From positions 1 through 64,000 of the forward strand of contig JALQPE010001027.1 in assembly GCA_030407315.1 (NCBI GenBank): DNA of 64,000 bases, read 5' to 3'. How positions within the stretch are numbered: position 1 is the first letter of the stretch; every line of letters starts with the position of its first letter. The notes under the pieces were generated by a model. The model ran no database searches. It was not told the DNA's origin and was given only the letters and a program-made list of their open reading frames with translations. Shown here in pieces: positions 22,625 to 36,460 of this stretch. The position numbers were made by a program, and so were the translations under genes. This DNA comes from Asparagopsis taxiformis (Eukaryota; Rhodophyta; Florideophyceae; Bonnemaisoniales; Bonnemaisoniaceae).

Positions 22625-25600
22625 CCCATATCTGTCGTTTCAATACATTTTCTAGATCCTGCTTAACATGAAGCTATCAAATTCTCGCTTCCGAACAGGG
22701 CGAGATCATCCACATAAGCAAGTATCGATTACAAATCCATTTGATTCCGACCGCATGAATATGCATTCGTTCGCTTTCAGCGGCTAATTGCATTCACTGT
22801 AGCACTGAGGTTAACTCTTGATACCACAGTCTTGGTCTTGTCTCAAACCATAAAGTGACTTGGTTAACTTGACTACCGAACCATCTGCTCTGGGTATGTC
22901 ATCAATTGAAGGCAGTTTAAGCCAGATAGATAGCGAACTAGGAAGTTTGGCATAGAGAACCGATTGGATGTCCAAATGGCATCTTGACCATCCATGGGAG
23001 GCTGAAAGTGTCAGCAGTAATCTAAATAACTCAAAGCTGCAACTGGTGCATATAGATCTGCATAGCTCGTACCAATAACCTGTTGTAGATTCCCCCTTGC
23101 GACCAGTGGGCTTTGAATCGAGAGGGATTCCCATGCTCATCCCTTTTCAGCTTTAAAATAATGCCAGATGGGAGTGCAATGTTCGGCTTAGTTGCAAGGG
23201 TTGAACTGCTTGTGTTCCATGTACCAGCATTTTCGAGTCGAGTTAAATTCTTCATTTATAGCCTTGATCCAATGATTTCGTTCATTTGATGCTAGAGCTT
23301 CCCTCACAGACGGCTCATCAGATGTTGTAATCGTAAGTGGTAAAGCAGCTGACGTTCGTGGCACTTCTGATGTAGATACTGTTTCTTCAGATTCGCTCTC
23401 CTCAGAATCTTGTAAAGTTTCAGAGAATAAGTCCGTGATAGTAATAATGTCATCATTGTAGTCATTGTCATCGCCTTTTTCACTTGCTGCATTGCCTGAA
23501 TTTGCAACATCGACATTGTAATTTTCGGATTCATAATCTTGCTGCACATGTTCGCAGGGGGCTTCGGCGTCATCAGAATCAAAAGTACCATCTGAATGAG
23601 AGTCTTCTGTGCTGCTTAGAGCATGAAAATAATGATGTGAAACTGATGCCCCGCTGTCAGACTCTTTATTCTTGTCTTCTGCACTGAATAAGTGCAACCC
23701 AGGAAATTCTCTTTCGTTGAAACGGACATGCTTTGTGATTATGACACCATCTCTACACAATATTTTGTACAATCCACCCTTGACGTGACCCAAGTTAATC
23801 CCATGTACTGCACGTGATTCAAGTTTGCAGGATGATTTCCTGCTTGGTGCTACTATTGCTTTGCATCCAAACGGACGAAGATGCTTTGTGTGTGGATTGC
23901 ATATACCGAATAACATTTCATACGGTATTTCCTTCGTAGTAGAGTGTATCATTGCGTTCTTGCTTTGGCAAACGCATTGCAGTGCATCACTCCAGTATGA
24001 GAGAGGAAGCTTTGATTCGTTAAGTACAGAGCGTATTGCAGAAAGTAGTGTACCTTGACACCTTTCTACAAGACCATTAGATGCAGGAGTGTATGGTGAT
24101 GTTTTGTTAATTACGACACCTTTCTTCCGAAGCTCACTTTGTGCAGGGAAGAATTCCGATCCACCATCAGTGTGAAGTACACGAACAAGTGTTCCAGTCT
24201 GCCTTTCAAACCACACAATGAACTGCAATAGCGCTCTAGATGTGTCGCTCTTAGATGTGAGGGGTTCAACTTCTATGAAACGGGAGTGCTCATCAACAAT
24301 TGTAAGGAAATAAATGTTTCCTGAACGACAGTGTGGGGAAATTGGACCGACGAGATCGGCATGCAAAGTCCCTGGTATAATTTCTTTTGTAATACTCCCT
24401 TTGTATTTGCGCCTGAACTTTCCTGTAGCGCATGGATCACAACTGAAAACTCCCTCGGATATGAAAGGGAGTTTGCCTGACTTCAACATCTCCTTGATCT
24501 GGTTTGACGACCCAAAGTGTGATAGGCGTTTATGCCAAACTTGTTCATTCATAGATGATTTCACGTGATGATCTTCGTTTTGTGTGGATATGTATTGTTT
24601 TGTAGGTAGAACTGTCTTCAGATCAATGTTTCCAATGTATGATTGGATTTCTTCTTCTGAATCTCCAACGCTTTCACTATAGTTGACTTTAAACTCTGCA
24701 TCTCTCGATGCAGTGTACAGATCCTCATTGCTGTTACCATGATCAACAGAAGTGTGATAATCATCTCTGCTTGAATTCTTGTCGAATTCTTCATGAGCCG
24801 TAACTGCTATACATGCATTCACATCTATATCCTCGCTTGAATCGATTGTACTCTGGCAGTCATGTTCTTCGTGTGTACCAATGAAGTACAGATCGTTACT
24901 GTCGCGATTTGCGACTCCAATGATAGATTTATCATCCTCCATATCAATGATGAAAGCCTTCTTTTCTGTGAATAGAACAGAAATTCCTTTTGCGGTAAGT
25001 GCAGGAATAGAGAGTAGATCCATGGAAAGGCTTCTAGCAGCAAGAACATTCGATAGTTGAACAGTGGTAATACGTGAATCATTATTCCAGTGCACTGTGC
25101 GTGATCCTGTTACCTCAGCATTTATCTTTGAGTCGTCTCCTAGAGCAATCGGTATGTTGCAAGTAGATGTCTCGCATAAGATACGGGGATCTTTGGTCAT
25201 GTGTGCAGTAGTACCCGAGTCCAGCATCATCCTATATGATCCAGGTGTTGCTGCATTAACCATTGCAATTGCGGCACGAATGTCCTTCTTCTTATTGGCC
25301 TTCTTGTCCTTGGGATCGGTGTTCTTTGCATCGGTTCTCTCGGCATTATTAGACGAGTCATCTTTAGATGTATTCCCATTGCTCAAGTTGAGACGGTTGT
25401 TAGGATTTTTTGGATTCAGGTAGCATTTTTTTGTAGAATGTCCTCGGCGGTCACATATCTGACACGGAGCATTTGTGACAGTATTCGCACGATGGAGTTT
25501 CATCTTATTCCTGAAAGTACGTTGATCTTCAATCAGGCGTTGTGTAATGTCTTGCCAGTTCGCACTTTCGTCAGAAAGTGTTTTAATGGCAGCAGTGACA

Positions 25601-26091
25601 GGCGCAAGCTCTGGTGCTTGTACGGATGCGACCAGTAGTGCTACGGCAAGCTCATCCTGTATTTTTGTATCCATAGACTGCAACTGCTCAATGATCGCAG
25701 CCATTTTATCAACATGTGATCCCATATCTTTCTGGATATCATTAAAACGAAGTGATACCAATTCAGTCATCTTAGTTATTCGAGAAGCAGTAGATCTTGA
25801 GTCATACCGTTCATCCAGCTTCTTAAGCATTTCAAACGGTCTTCCGACAACAGATCTTATTACACGAAGTGGTTTGTCATTAAGTGCATGTATTATGATA
25901 TGACTAGCCTTCTTTTGAGCTACTTCGAATTGCTTCCTCTTAGGACTATCTTGTTCGTATGGGTTGGAATCATGTATGAGAGCATCTGTGAGATCTTTTG
26001 CTTCACATGCTGCTTCTACCCTTATTTTCCATAGACGATAGTCACCATTTTCGTCGAATGGTTTGATGCGAATCTTTTCTTCCTCTGTCAT
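22625..26091 (-). pseudogene. Truncated copia-1 Gag-Pol
   Basis: The frame is open from ATG 26091 through gag, zinc knuckle, protease and integrase and into the start of RT. It is then lost near 23230, where the segment 22811-23255 continues RT in other frames (LTLSASHGWSRCHLDIQS, then SIWLKLP). The YVDD site region is present only in garbled frame, and RNase H is absent. One clear substitution relative to copia-1 is Pro to Ser in the acidic linker (EESEPEE versus EESESEE). Confidence 0.88.
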
Positions 26092-26209
26092 GATGAAGTT
26101 TGCACTGCAAATGCTTCGGCCTTCAAATGGGAGAAGGGGTACACTGAAAACGACAACGTGAGGATGTCGCACGAAGTTAAATTGAACACAGCAGCGAGGC
26201 GGCTAGGCT

Positions 26210-26223
26210 CTGGGCCCATAACC
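26210..26223 (-). other. PBS of the second copia-1 copy
   Basis: Same GGTTATGGGCCCAG on the minus strand, flush with the LTR, matching a tRNA-Met anticodon region. Confidence 0.8.
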
Positions 26224-26535
26224 TGTCAGAGTCCAAGATGTTTCGCTTGCTAGTTGCAGCGGTGCTACTGCGTTGTCCTTTATTTTTCAGAAGGGTGAGG
26301 TGGCGCTGCACTTATACTACTACTAGCGTTGTATTTTGTATCAGGGATGATCCACTTGAGTAAAGGTACTCTAGAAGGTACGGGAAAACTCGAGATCGTA
26401 ATGGAGAGGTCAACTTAGACTTGAGACAGAGATGTTAATCTCGAGGCCATAGGAATTTCGGAGCGGGTGATTCAATGGTGAAAATAAGGTGTACTGTAAA
26501 CCGTCTGAGCACCGTGGTGCAGTCCATTTCCAACA
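26224..26535 (-). repeat. 5' LTR of the second copia-1 copy
   Basis: 312 bp, reads as identical to the two LTRs of copia-1; TG...CA ends. Confidence 0.92.
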
Positions 26536-29500
26536 AAAACGATCAGTTTTCATATTTTCGTAATCACTACGACTTGGACCGGCACTATGCACCTACGTGA
26601 CGAGCAACTCGCACAATCTCAATCACCGTTTGCAACTCGATCAGCTTCGCACCTGTCATGTTCCGACAAACTGCACGCCACTCCCTATCTCTGCGCCATC
26701 CCAAGTGAACATCCATCCTCTGCCTACACGCTTGTGAGCGCATCATAGTGCATTACCGCTTGCAAACATGTCCCACGGCATGCACATGATTGTGCCCAGC
26801 GCAGGGATACATAGTGCGTCGGAGCGCACATAGGTGTGACCGATCATGTTGGATGGTTGCAGGCGCCGTTTGTGGAGATGTGTACTGAAGCCGGTGCGAA
26901 CTATGATGCGTGTGAAATCCGAAACGCTGCGAGGTGCACTGTATACGTCAACTGGCTCCACATGGATCAGCGAGCTGGAAGAAGATGAAGCGAAGAGAGT
27001 GGGCTCTGTAGCGATGCAAGAGATATGCAGTAGTGGGATAGGGGATTGTATAGAGAGATCGGGGCGGATGTGGAAATCGTGTAGCAGTGGACGTGTTTAT
27101 AGTCGAGTTGATGGAATGGACTGCGCAGCGTGGGATAGATGGTGCATCTGGAACAGTGTTGGTACCGATGGTGACAAACGCAAGTATCGGTACAATGACG
27201 TCAACGCTCAGCTGCCCGAACAGTTAAATTGGATATGCGACGCAACAAACACAAACCCCTGGACATGAAGCAGTTACAACAAATACACCACGGATGGGTA
27301 GCATTGACACATACCAGGGGTGGTATGGTTTACAGACTGCGCAACGCGACGCACGACGAACACAATGAACAAGTAGATGGGCAATCTTTCTGCGTACATA
27401 CAGACATCAAACATCCGCCATCCATCATGGAGGTCGACAACGGCGCGTGACATGATCTACACGAGCGAAATGTGGTGGGATTATTAGGTGGAAGGGGAAT
27501 GAGGAGGGGATGAAGAATGGCGGATGGAGAACATCGTTGATGGAAATGGAACAGCAAAGTTGGAAGAGAGAGACATGCTTCCGGACGAGTATAGACGGAG
27601 TGTGTTTCGGACTGCTGGCGAGTTTTCGTAGAAGAGGCGAGGATATGTGTACAGTGTGCTGCGAAGAATCAATGTAATAAATACTATCCTTGCGCAGCGC
27701 AGCAGTACCATTAACTTTGTCAATACAATACGGAAACCGATGCAAACGTCATTTCGCATATATCTCTTCCAGACGCAGCACATTCGCATTGGATGCAAAC
27801 CATTTGCCACCCAGCCTACCAGACCGTCGCGAGTTCACCCACACATACATTCGATGACATACTTCGGCGTCTCTGGCACGGTAAATGAGTGAAGATGGGC
27901 GCAATCGTTGACGATGAAACGTATCAGCTCAATAGCACAACGCATCACTTCACATCGTATTGCATCGCACCCGGAATGATTTAGTCGATGATTCCCACAC
28001 ATATCTGTAAATACAACTACTGCAACAGACAGAGCGAGGCGATATCTGAGGAGACTGGCGGTATACTTCCCGAGCATTCTGCAGCATCGTTGCCAAAAGA
28101 TTCCAGCAGAAATTGTAAAAATTACAAATTGCCATCCACATCTCAATCCAAACCAGCGATACTGTTCTCAGCTTTCCCATCGCTGCGAGCATCGCGCTCA
28201 ATCGCAATCAAGTCGCAACCGATCCGTCTCAACTTGTCGCGCGCGATATCTGCATGCGCATTGCACGGTGTGGAGTGTGTCACGATGCAGCCAGCCACTT
28301 GATGTGCTGTGGAAAGCGGTTCAGTTCTGCGCATCGCATCGTACGCGACAGCTTGTATCGCTGAATGGTTTGAATGGATGCTTCAGCCGGTGGTAACGTA
28401 CGCGCAAACAGAGTGATTCTATTTGATTACGGCGCACTTGTTGGAGCAGTTGGGTAGCAGAGGCGGCATTTGTTCGTATAGTCTGGATCTCATCAGTTGG
28501 TGCGTGTTGTACGTGCGTTGCTCGCAATCAAGGTTGCTCTCATTGCATTGGACGCACAAATAGTCGGATCAGGCATCCCGTGAGCTTGTGTTCAAGTATC
28601 GAAATGTAGGAATTAACTGCACGTGCAATTTGGCAATCATCCCTCGTGTACTCATGACACGTACGGGCGTACTGGGCAACGGAGCAAGTCATATCCTATC
28701 CTAGAAACAATATCTGCGATAACTGGGAATGCATTCGGTGTGTCCACCGTTGGACGACGGGTTGTCACCAGCTGGCACTACTGTCGTGCGATGGTTGAGA
28801 TGGTCGATGTGTCTGGTCGGTAGCGCACGCTTTTGTTCTACGGCAACGGATCGGCATGATCACTGGATATGAGTGGGGGAGAATGGAGGACGAGCGGGCA
28901 GTTGGACATGGAATAAGAGCGTTGCGGATATTGGGGACGGGTTGAAAGTCGTCGGCATCTGCCGAGCGGGGACTACTGAAGCTTGTACGGATTGGACGCC
29001 ATCAATGTTTGCAGCATAGTATCATGTTTGTACAACTTTCGCGCTGTCGTAGTAGGCTGCAGGTAGGAATAGAGTGTGCGTAGCGAGTGAGGAACTAAAT
29101 TGAATTCGACTAAGAGCGAATGTGTCTAACAGTGAGTTGATGGAATAGAGAGTACAGCGTGGAATGCATCGCGCAATCGCACATGTCGCACTGCAGCGGC
29201 ACAATGACATCAACACTCAGCGGCCACAACCGACACATTCGGTCATGTGACGCAACCGGTGCGCGCGCTCAGATGCACTCCTTGGTGGAACAAATGGTCC
29301 AAACACTCTGCCTCGGCGCTGTTATCGCGTACCACAAGTTGGTATGGACTCCACGCGGCGGCTCGGACAACTAGTCCAATGTACACACGCGCACGCTCTC
29401 TTGCCGCGCACATGCAGGAAATGGGCACCCACTATCACGAGCCCCAACAACAATACAGCAGAGGAGCACTACCACAGTGTCGTGCATCGCCACATCGATC

Positions 29501-31767
29501 GTCCGCGAGTCACGTCGCAGCCAGCGGCGAGTGTGCACGCCGCAATGAATCGGCGTGCGATGCGGACGACTCAACACTATCGCGGCACTCGGCAGGCAGT
29601 GCATCCGAAGATCTCAGTGCCTCAAGTGAAGGCTCAAAATACCCGGAAACAGAAAACACTCAGATTTTATATTTTCCCATCCGCTTCGACTGGGAATCGA
29701 TCGCACTGCACTGCACTACTCGCCCACGTAAACGACTCGCGCCAACGCAACCACAGCACACAACTCGATGAGCTTCACTTCGCGTCCACCTCTGCGCACC
29801 CGTCATGTTCCGACCATCTGCACGCCACTTTCCATCCGTGCGCCATCCCAACTGAACGAATATCCATCCTCCAACATTTCTCTGATGATTGCACGACTGT
29901 CAACTGGCACTTGCAAACAGCGCATACGTCTCGTGTAGCAGTCTCAACCTCACAAGTACTTCCTCATTTCTAACGATTGATTGTTCCACATGCTGAACAT
30001 ATAATTGCGTCCAGCGTGGGACAGGTACCACGTCGAGGCACATGCGAATGTTACCGAGCTTGCTCGATACCTGCAGCAGCCAATCTTGAAGCTGCGCGCT
30101 GCAGCCTGTCCAGACATGGTGCATTCGGAATGCGAACGAATGCGTGCCAATTCTGAAACCATTCGAGACGCATTGTATGTATGTCGACTGGCTGTATGTT
30201 CCCAGCCTGCATACGAAATCATCGAGTGCACGTATCGGCCTCCTCCGGTCTGCAACAACAGTCTTGGCAGCACTGCCACAAGTTGAAACTCACATCTAAT
30301 GTTACCCCGATCTCAATGCATTTCAAGCGTAATGTCTGTATCACGCACCGCCATTATCGCAGTTCGTCCGTTTCACCCGTAGCCCAATAAACCCCAGCAC
30401 TACTACTACTCCGACCTATGTCCTCGATCACACAGTTCATTTCCAAAAACCCTTTATCATCATCCTACCTACCTTCTAAACCTACGTCCAGCAGCCAACC
30501 TGCATTCATTCCAGCTTCGCCCACTCTGGCCGAACCCAATCGAGCCACTCCATACCCGCACTGTGCCTTCTTCCTGCCCAATACGTAACGTATTATCGGT
30601 CCGTAATTTTGTGCCGTGAATTCCACCCGAGATGTGCAGACGATTTGGAGATTGCGTCGTTGTCGTGCAGCATGTGTTGCACCTCGTCGCATTTGACAGC
30701 CTTCATATCAGTCACACTCTTGGACGAAACAAGTCAGGCAGTCGGCGCGTGGCCAAGTAGCGCTCAAAATTTCATATCCAATGCATTCGCCCTCAATCCA
30801 TCTTCCATCTATACATGATCAATGATTTCACTGTGGGTCACGATCAGCGACAGTGCCCGTGACATAGTGGAGAACAAGCTGGTCTGGAGCACAGCTTCAA
30901 CATTCGGCATGTAGACTATGGATGGTATGGCGATGCTGCAGACGTGTCCAGTCACTGTAGATTCGCATTGTCTTTTGCTTCCGAACGACAACTATTGCGC
31001 ACATACCTGCCAGGCAACGAGCCCCCGAGTTTGGAAGATCTGATCTTCAATGCCGAGCGGTGCGTTGGCCGCATCTTCCGGAGCGTGTCATCGGAGTTGA
31101 AGATCGTGGCGGTGGTGATTGGCTGTTTCTCTGAAAATACTCGAAATTGAAAAATCGAGCGATCACGTCAGATGGACGCGACTCGTTTTACACGAGACGT
31201 GTTGAAGAATGAATTGCACTCGCGTCGCGACACACAACTAGCGAGACATGAGAATGACAAAGGTGCGACTCGTTTGAGTCCTTCCCGACGCGAATTATGC
31301 ACTATTTGTTACGCAATAACATGGTTCTATCCTAGGCCATATGCAGCGAGAAATAGCATGTGCGAGATATCAATCGACACTTTGGTTTGTACTAAAGGTG
31401 ATGGTACCAATTCTGTACCCAGTATTACAATGACAGCAAGCGCTGCCCGTGATTTGTTCCAAAAGACGCATCTCATGCCCATGAATGATATTTAACAACT
31501 GCCCAGTCGGATTACCATCCAGCGTTTTTCACTGGTGGCATTTCAGCGCTCCGTTTTCACATTCAGCTCTTCTCCATCATCGCATCAAACTTTGGTACAC
31601 TCACACTGGCGAAGCGCCACGTCTACAATGAGCAGCCCGCCATGCAGCTATGCCCCAGTAATAAAGTAAACTGAGATCGATTAATCGCGGTCATGTTTGT
31701 TCTTGGCCATGTGATACTCAAATCTTCAACTCTGCTTTACCTCCTACACTGTCTCCTACCCATTATC
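26536..31767. other. Duplicate of the 10837-16069 spacer
   Basis: Base-for-base copy of the earlier spacer, apart from a one-base difference in a G-run near 27493 (four Gs against five at the equivalent site near 11795). No gene is recognisable here either. Confidence 0.75.
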
Positions 31768-34700
31768 TTACACCTCCGCACCGCTAGGCCCAGCTCCTCC
31801 CCCGCTGTCCACCCGCTTCTTCGCCTCTACAATCGCTTCTACTATCTCCTCGACAAATCTCCTCTGCCCTGCCTTTTCTCCCTCGCTCGTCCCATTCGTG
31901 ACCCCTTTCTTGTTCTCGATGCCAGTGATACTCCTCAGCGACTGTAGAGCTTTCAGCACATCCCCAATCCCGTATCCCTTCTCTCCCGCCATCCGCTGTA
32001 GAAATCCCTCCTTCATAAACACACTTTCGTTCTTCTCATCAACCAAAGAAAACAGCGTGCTCTCATTTCTGCAGTCATTCAACGTCAGCCGGTAGAACAC
32101 AGGAATGATCACTACCTCACGCTCACCGCCCTTCTCATACCGCTCGAGGAAGCACATCAGCTCTTTGAGTGTCCACTTCCGAGCAGCAAACTCTGGTGAC
32201 AGAATCACAACCGCAATCTTCGCAGTTTGCATAGCCCGATTCATCTTCTCTGCTGCATTCTGTCCGGGCCTTAGTTCTGCCTGGTCCAGGAACACCTTGA
32301 AACCCAGTGCTACCAATATTTCGTATAGTATTTGAGCGATGGTAGATTTGTCGGGGCCGGCGTGACTGATGAAGACGTCGTAGACTTCATCTGCTTCAGT
32401 GTGTGTGCTTGTGTTTGGTAGTGGGGTTGGATGGGATTGGGGAAGAAAAGGTATAGGAGGAGGTTCATTGCGCGGTGGGAGCTGGGTGTTGTCAGTTATG
32501 AGATCAATGTAGAACATACCTCTTCCCCGTAATAGCAGGTGTAATCGGGATGAGTCGGCGATGTAATGGGCTCCAAGCACATAACCTTCCACGGTGGCAA
32601 TGATGGAAGATGATGTGCCTTGGCGGTATGTTACATTCGGTGAATATTCGAAGAACCTTCCATTGAACTCCTTGTTGTAAACCAAGTGAGGAGTTTCGGT
32701 GCTGCTCATTACGGTACTATCGCAGTTGAGCTGTGCTTCGTCCAGCGCTTCTCCAGACTGCACATTCCAGGACATGGACTTCGTACGGACGACTGACCGA
32801 TTGTTGTCATCTGGGTTCGGGTTTGATGCTGCAGAAGCTGAAACAATATTTCCATCTGCACTGAATGACAGTGTCCCAATACCCCGTCTCAGTTCATCTT
32901 CTGTCGTAACACTCCAGTAACCGTAACTCGAAGAATTCGATGCCTCATCCTGTTCAGCGGATGCCACCGAAAACGCCCATTCTTCTAGATCTGGAAGCGA
33001 ATGCAAAACATTCCCATTCTGACTGTCAACGATGTAAACAACACAACTCTGGTATTGAGAATATGCGACGAATCGCTGGTCATTTGACACGGCGAATGGT
33101 TCAGGCAAACGATGCCCATCGGATTTTGTGACACTCAAAATAACGCGATCGACGCGCTCTGACACGTCACACACGTTCCGTATCTCCATCAATTTCGGCC
33201 AATAATTGTACGTCACCATTGTTGACCCATCTTCAGAAATGCCAAAGCTGCGCACATCGGGAAGAAATGGAGAGACCGACTCGATGGTGTTGCCGACTTG
33301 TCGCACATCACAAACTTGCACTTCATCTTCAGTCAACACGTACAGATCCGAGCCATCTCCCAGACATAGACGTTGTACACGAGAATGCGACAGATAGGGA
33401 CGGGTGTCCACGAGTGACACCTCCCGACCATCGTTGTCCACCCGCCATACGCTGATGTTGTCCCGATCTGCAGAAAATAACAAGCGCCCATCGCCACTGA
33501 ACAGAACACAGTTCACCCAATCATGATGTGCGTCTGGCGATTTCCACAGTTGCTCGCCACTCTGCATATCCCAAACCCGAACACTTCGATCCTCCGACGC
33601 TGACGCCAGTAGTCTCCCATTAGCGCTCAACGACACACTGTACACACATTCTGTGTGCCCCTCGAACACGGTGCCGGTGTCCTCGAAACTTTCCGTATGC
33701 CATAGACGGATCGTTCCATCGAATGATGCAGACACCATCACATGTTCGCTTACTCCGATGGCCAGCGAAGTCACTCCATCATCATGAGCAGCGACAGTTT
33801 GAACTACATTCCCGCTCGGTATGTCCATCACGAATAGTCGTCCTCGGTTAGTACCCAGAACAACTTTCTCCAACGATGGCAATACTTGCATGCAGTTAAT
33901 CCATTCTTCGTCTTCTAGTTCCACTTGCATCGTTCGCCATTTCTCTTCGTTCTTCCATATCGTAACTTCCCCGAGAAGGTCGCACGAATACATCAACCCT
34001 GTGTTGCGGTCGAGAAATACAGACACAACAGGATGAGGTGGGCGATGAACTAGAGTCTTCTTCACCGTCCCATCATGCCCATCCAACACCCATATCTCCC
34101 CTTCCACCCCTCCCACGATAACTTCTCCCCCCGTACCGAAACACATGCATTGTCCAATACCTTCCAGGTTCACTACACCTCTCAACCAGCTACTCCCACT
34201 CTCCAGTACCCCAGGCCCACAACGAGCCCATGGCCGCTCCCCATATCGCTCAATACTATCAACTATTCGCTCCACTATTCCACTCTCGCTCACTACATCT
34301 CGCAGTCGCCCAAATAGTTGATACGTACATTCTTCTCGATTCTTCATACAGTGCGGTATTATGCACAGCTCCATTGCCCTCACGACAACAGACAAATCCC
34401 GCACTATTCTTCTCACATTCTCCTTCTCTTCTTCCTCTTCCAGATACTTTCGCAACATCTCAAGCTCGGTGATGACCTTGCGAAACGCCGGTCGCTCTTC
34501 ATCCTTGTTTATCTCTTCGATCCAGCGATAATCCGTCAACAACTGTACCGCCTCAGTGATGCGCCCAGCTCCGAGAAGGTGTCGAACCACATGCTCCCTC
34601 ATGTACTTCTCGCTCTCAGTCTTCTTCAGCTTCCACCATTCTTCTTCTTCAATCTCATTCTCTCCGGTGCTCCCATTCCCAGACACTTCGAATGAATCAA

Positions 34701-36155
34701 CTAGCCTCCCATGCCACTTCATCGTCCCACCTTCTCCCTCACTCATCTTCACACTTAGGTCCAACACCAAGTCGTGAACACGCACTCCCACTACCCCTTG
34801 GCCCTCTTCTCGAACTTCTGACACCAGACTGTTTCGTGATAACATCATCACTCCAGCCTCCACATCACTCACTCCCCACAATCGCTCAATCACACACACT
34901 GGCAAAATCATCTGTTTCTCCATGATGCACAACGACCGAAACATGTCTCTGGCACCGAGCTCATCTGCCAGTTCTTCTGTCTTCTTCGTCGACTCCCACC
35001 TCTCCTCGAGAAACTGTAGACTCGTCTCTAGTGCATTGCCCAGGCCTTTGTGCCCATCTCCATGTTCTGCACCAGCAACTTGTCGAGGCTTCGTTTTCAA
35101 TCGCTCCCAGTACAGACTGAAAGCAATCTCGTCACACACACTCGAGCTCGGGTCCATCTGCTGCCTCACTCCAGAGCCAGCAACACTCAATGCAAGTGGT
35201 AATCCAGCACATGTTTCGAGAATGCTGTTCAGTGCGTTCTGGTTCTGAGGTGAGAGTGACGAGACATCGTAAGTTTCGATACGTGCATGGTGGCAGAATA
35301 TGCGGAGAGTCTTGTCGGTGTCCAATTCTTCGGGTTTGATTGATACAGTAAAGGTACGAAGGCCATCAGCTATATCCCTGCTTCTTGTCGATGTCAGCAT
35401 CTTCAACGATGAATTACGATTGGTTTGCACAGCTTTGTTCATTGCACACACCAAGTTGTACACACTTGCATTGACATCCCAACATCGTCAAAAAGCAACA
35501 GGTAATGTTTCGTCCCTAGACGTTGCATGAGCTTAGTAATCATCGTGCGGTGCGTGTCCTCAGAGGCGGCCATTTCTATGAAATCATCTGAAAAGTCTGG
35601 GAACGTCGATTTCACAAATGTTTCTAGATGACGGATAAACGAGGAGAGCGTAATGTCGTGACCAAGCTCAAAAAACCACACACCATCATAGTATTTGTCC
35701 TTGACCTCGCTGTCACCACCAAGAGCGCACAGAATGGTTGTCTTCCCTGCTCCGCCCATACCAACAAGTGCGATAGAGCTTTGCGATCGGTCATCAGACA
35801 GAAGGGCGCGCTTCACTACACTCTCGGGCGCGGTGGAGGATGGTGACAGATCGAGTATCGGGGGCAGAATAGACGGGACATAGTCGGATCTTTCGACAAC
35901 GTGCACTCGGGGGATAGCAAGCGGGGCTAGAGAAGCAGATTGGGTTGGAGAGGACTGTGACGGTGGGGAGGACGTCGGAGGTGCTGGCGAGACGGCCAGT
36001 GCAGTGATCGGTGCGGAGGACGCGGCGGGGGAGTCGGTGGTCGGTTGAGGCGTCGGTTGGCTTGGGTCGCTAGAAACAGGAGCTTGGTTAGACGGTGAGG
36101 CGGAGGTTGCAGGATTGGGAACAGAGGGGTTTGGTCGAGAGAGGCATTTACCCAT
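31768..36155 (-). CDS. NLR-3: NB-ARC/WD40/TIR STAND protein, one frameshift
   Basis: Tandem duplicate of NLR-2. It has the same ATG context and MGKCLSRP N-terminus and the same domain series ending in TIR with WTLKEL. It retains the six-C run (34127-34132) that is short in NLR-2. It breaks elsewhere: the A-run at 35481-35482 has two As where NLR-2 and NLR-4 have three. The frame is lost just after Walker B (LLLFDDV) and is open again from there to the stop. Each duplicate therefore has one lesion, in different homopolymers. Length ignoring the lesion is about 1462 aa. It is either a freshly broken gene or an intact gene with a base-calling error; the rest of the ORF shows no decay. Confidence 0.88.
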
Positions 36156-36289
36156 GGTGCGATACGTGTGTGAAGACAGTGGAGAGAGAGGAGAGCGTTA
36201 GTAGAGGAGATGGTTGGAACGAATAGGACGAGTAGAACAAATAGAACAAGCCAAGAGCTGAAGACGGAAGCGGTAGCGGAGGGCGTTTC

Positions 36290-36460
36290 GGTGATATGAG
36301 AGTGGAAGAGTCGGCGGCGCGCAGAGTTGCAGAGAGGACGGGGCTGACGTTGAGATCGTGGGAATGACGTTGACGTCGAAGTTTCCCACTTGAGATACGG
36401 TGCAATGTCCACGTGTAGACCGGAATAGAAATATCCGCATTGTTGTCATCAATCCATAGT
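36290..36460 (-). promoter_or_regulatory. Conserved 5' flank of NLR-3 (putative promoter)
   Basis: Copy of the NLR-2 flank, with CACGTG at 36410-36415 and TGACGTC at 36371-36377. It is interrupted on its distal side by a 315-bp insertion starting 306 bp upstream of the ATG. Confidence 0.45.

Larger units (their letters stand above)
6927..22627. repeat. 15.7-kb tandem duplication, unit A
   Basis: Carries most of copia-1, the spacer, NLR-2 and its flank. The same order recurs at a constant offset of about 15,699 bases in unit B. 7540-22298 is essentially identical to 23240-38318 apart from one-base homopolymer changes, a few substitutions and the 315-bp insertion. Confidence 0.92.
22625..26535 (-). 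mobile_element. Copia-1 second copy, 3'-truncated
   Basis: The sequence matches copia-1 from its RT region (equivalent to about 6927) through the 5' LTR. The RNase H part and the 3' LTR are missing, because the duplication breakpoint falls inside the element. From about 23240 to the LTR it is essentially identical to the first copy. Between 22625 and 23240 it has many one- to three-base indels. Confidence 0.92.
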
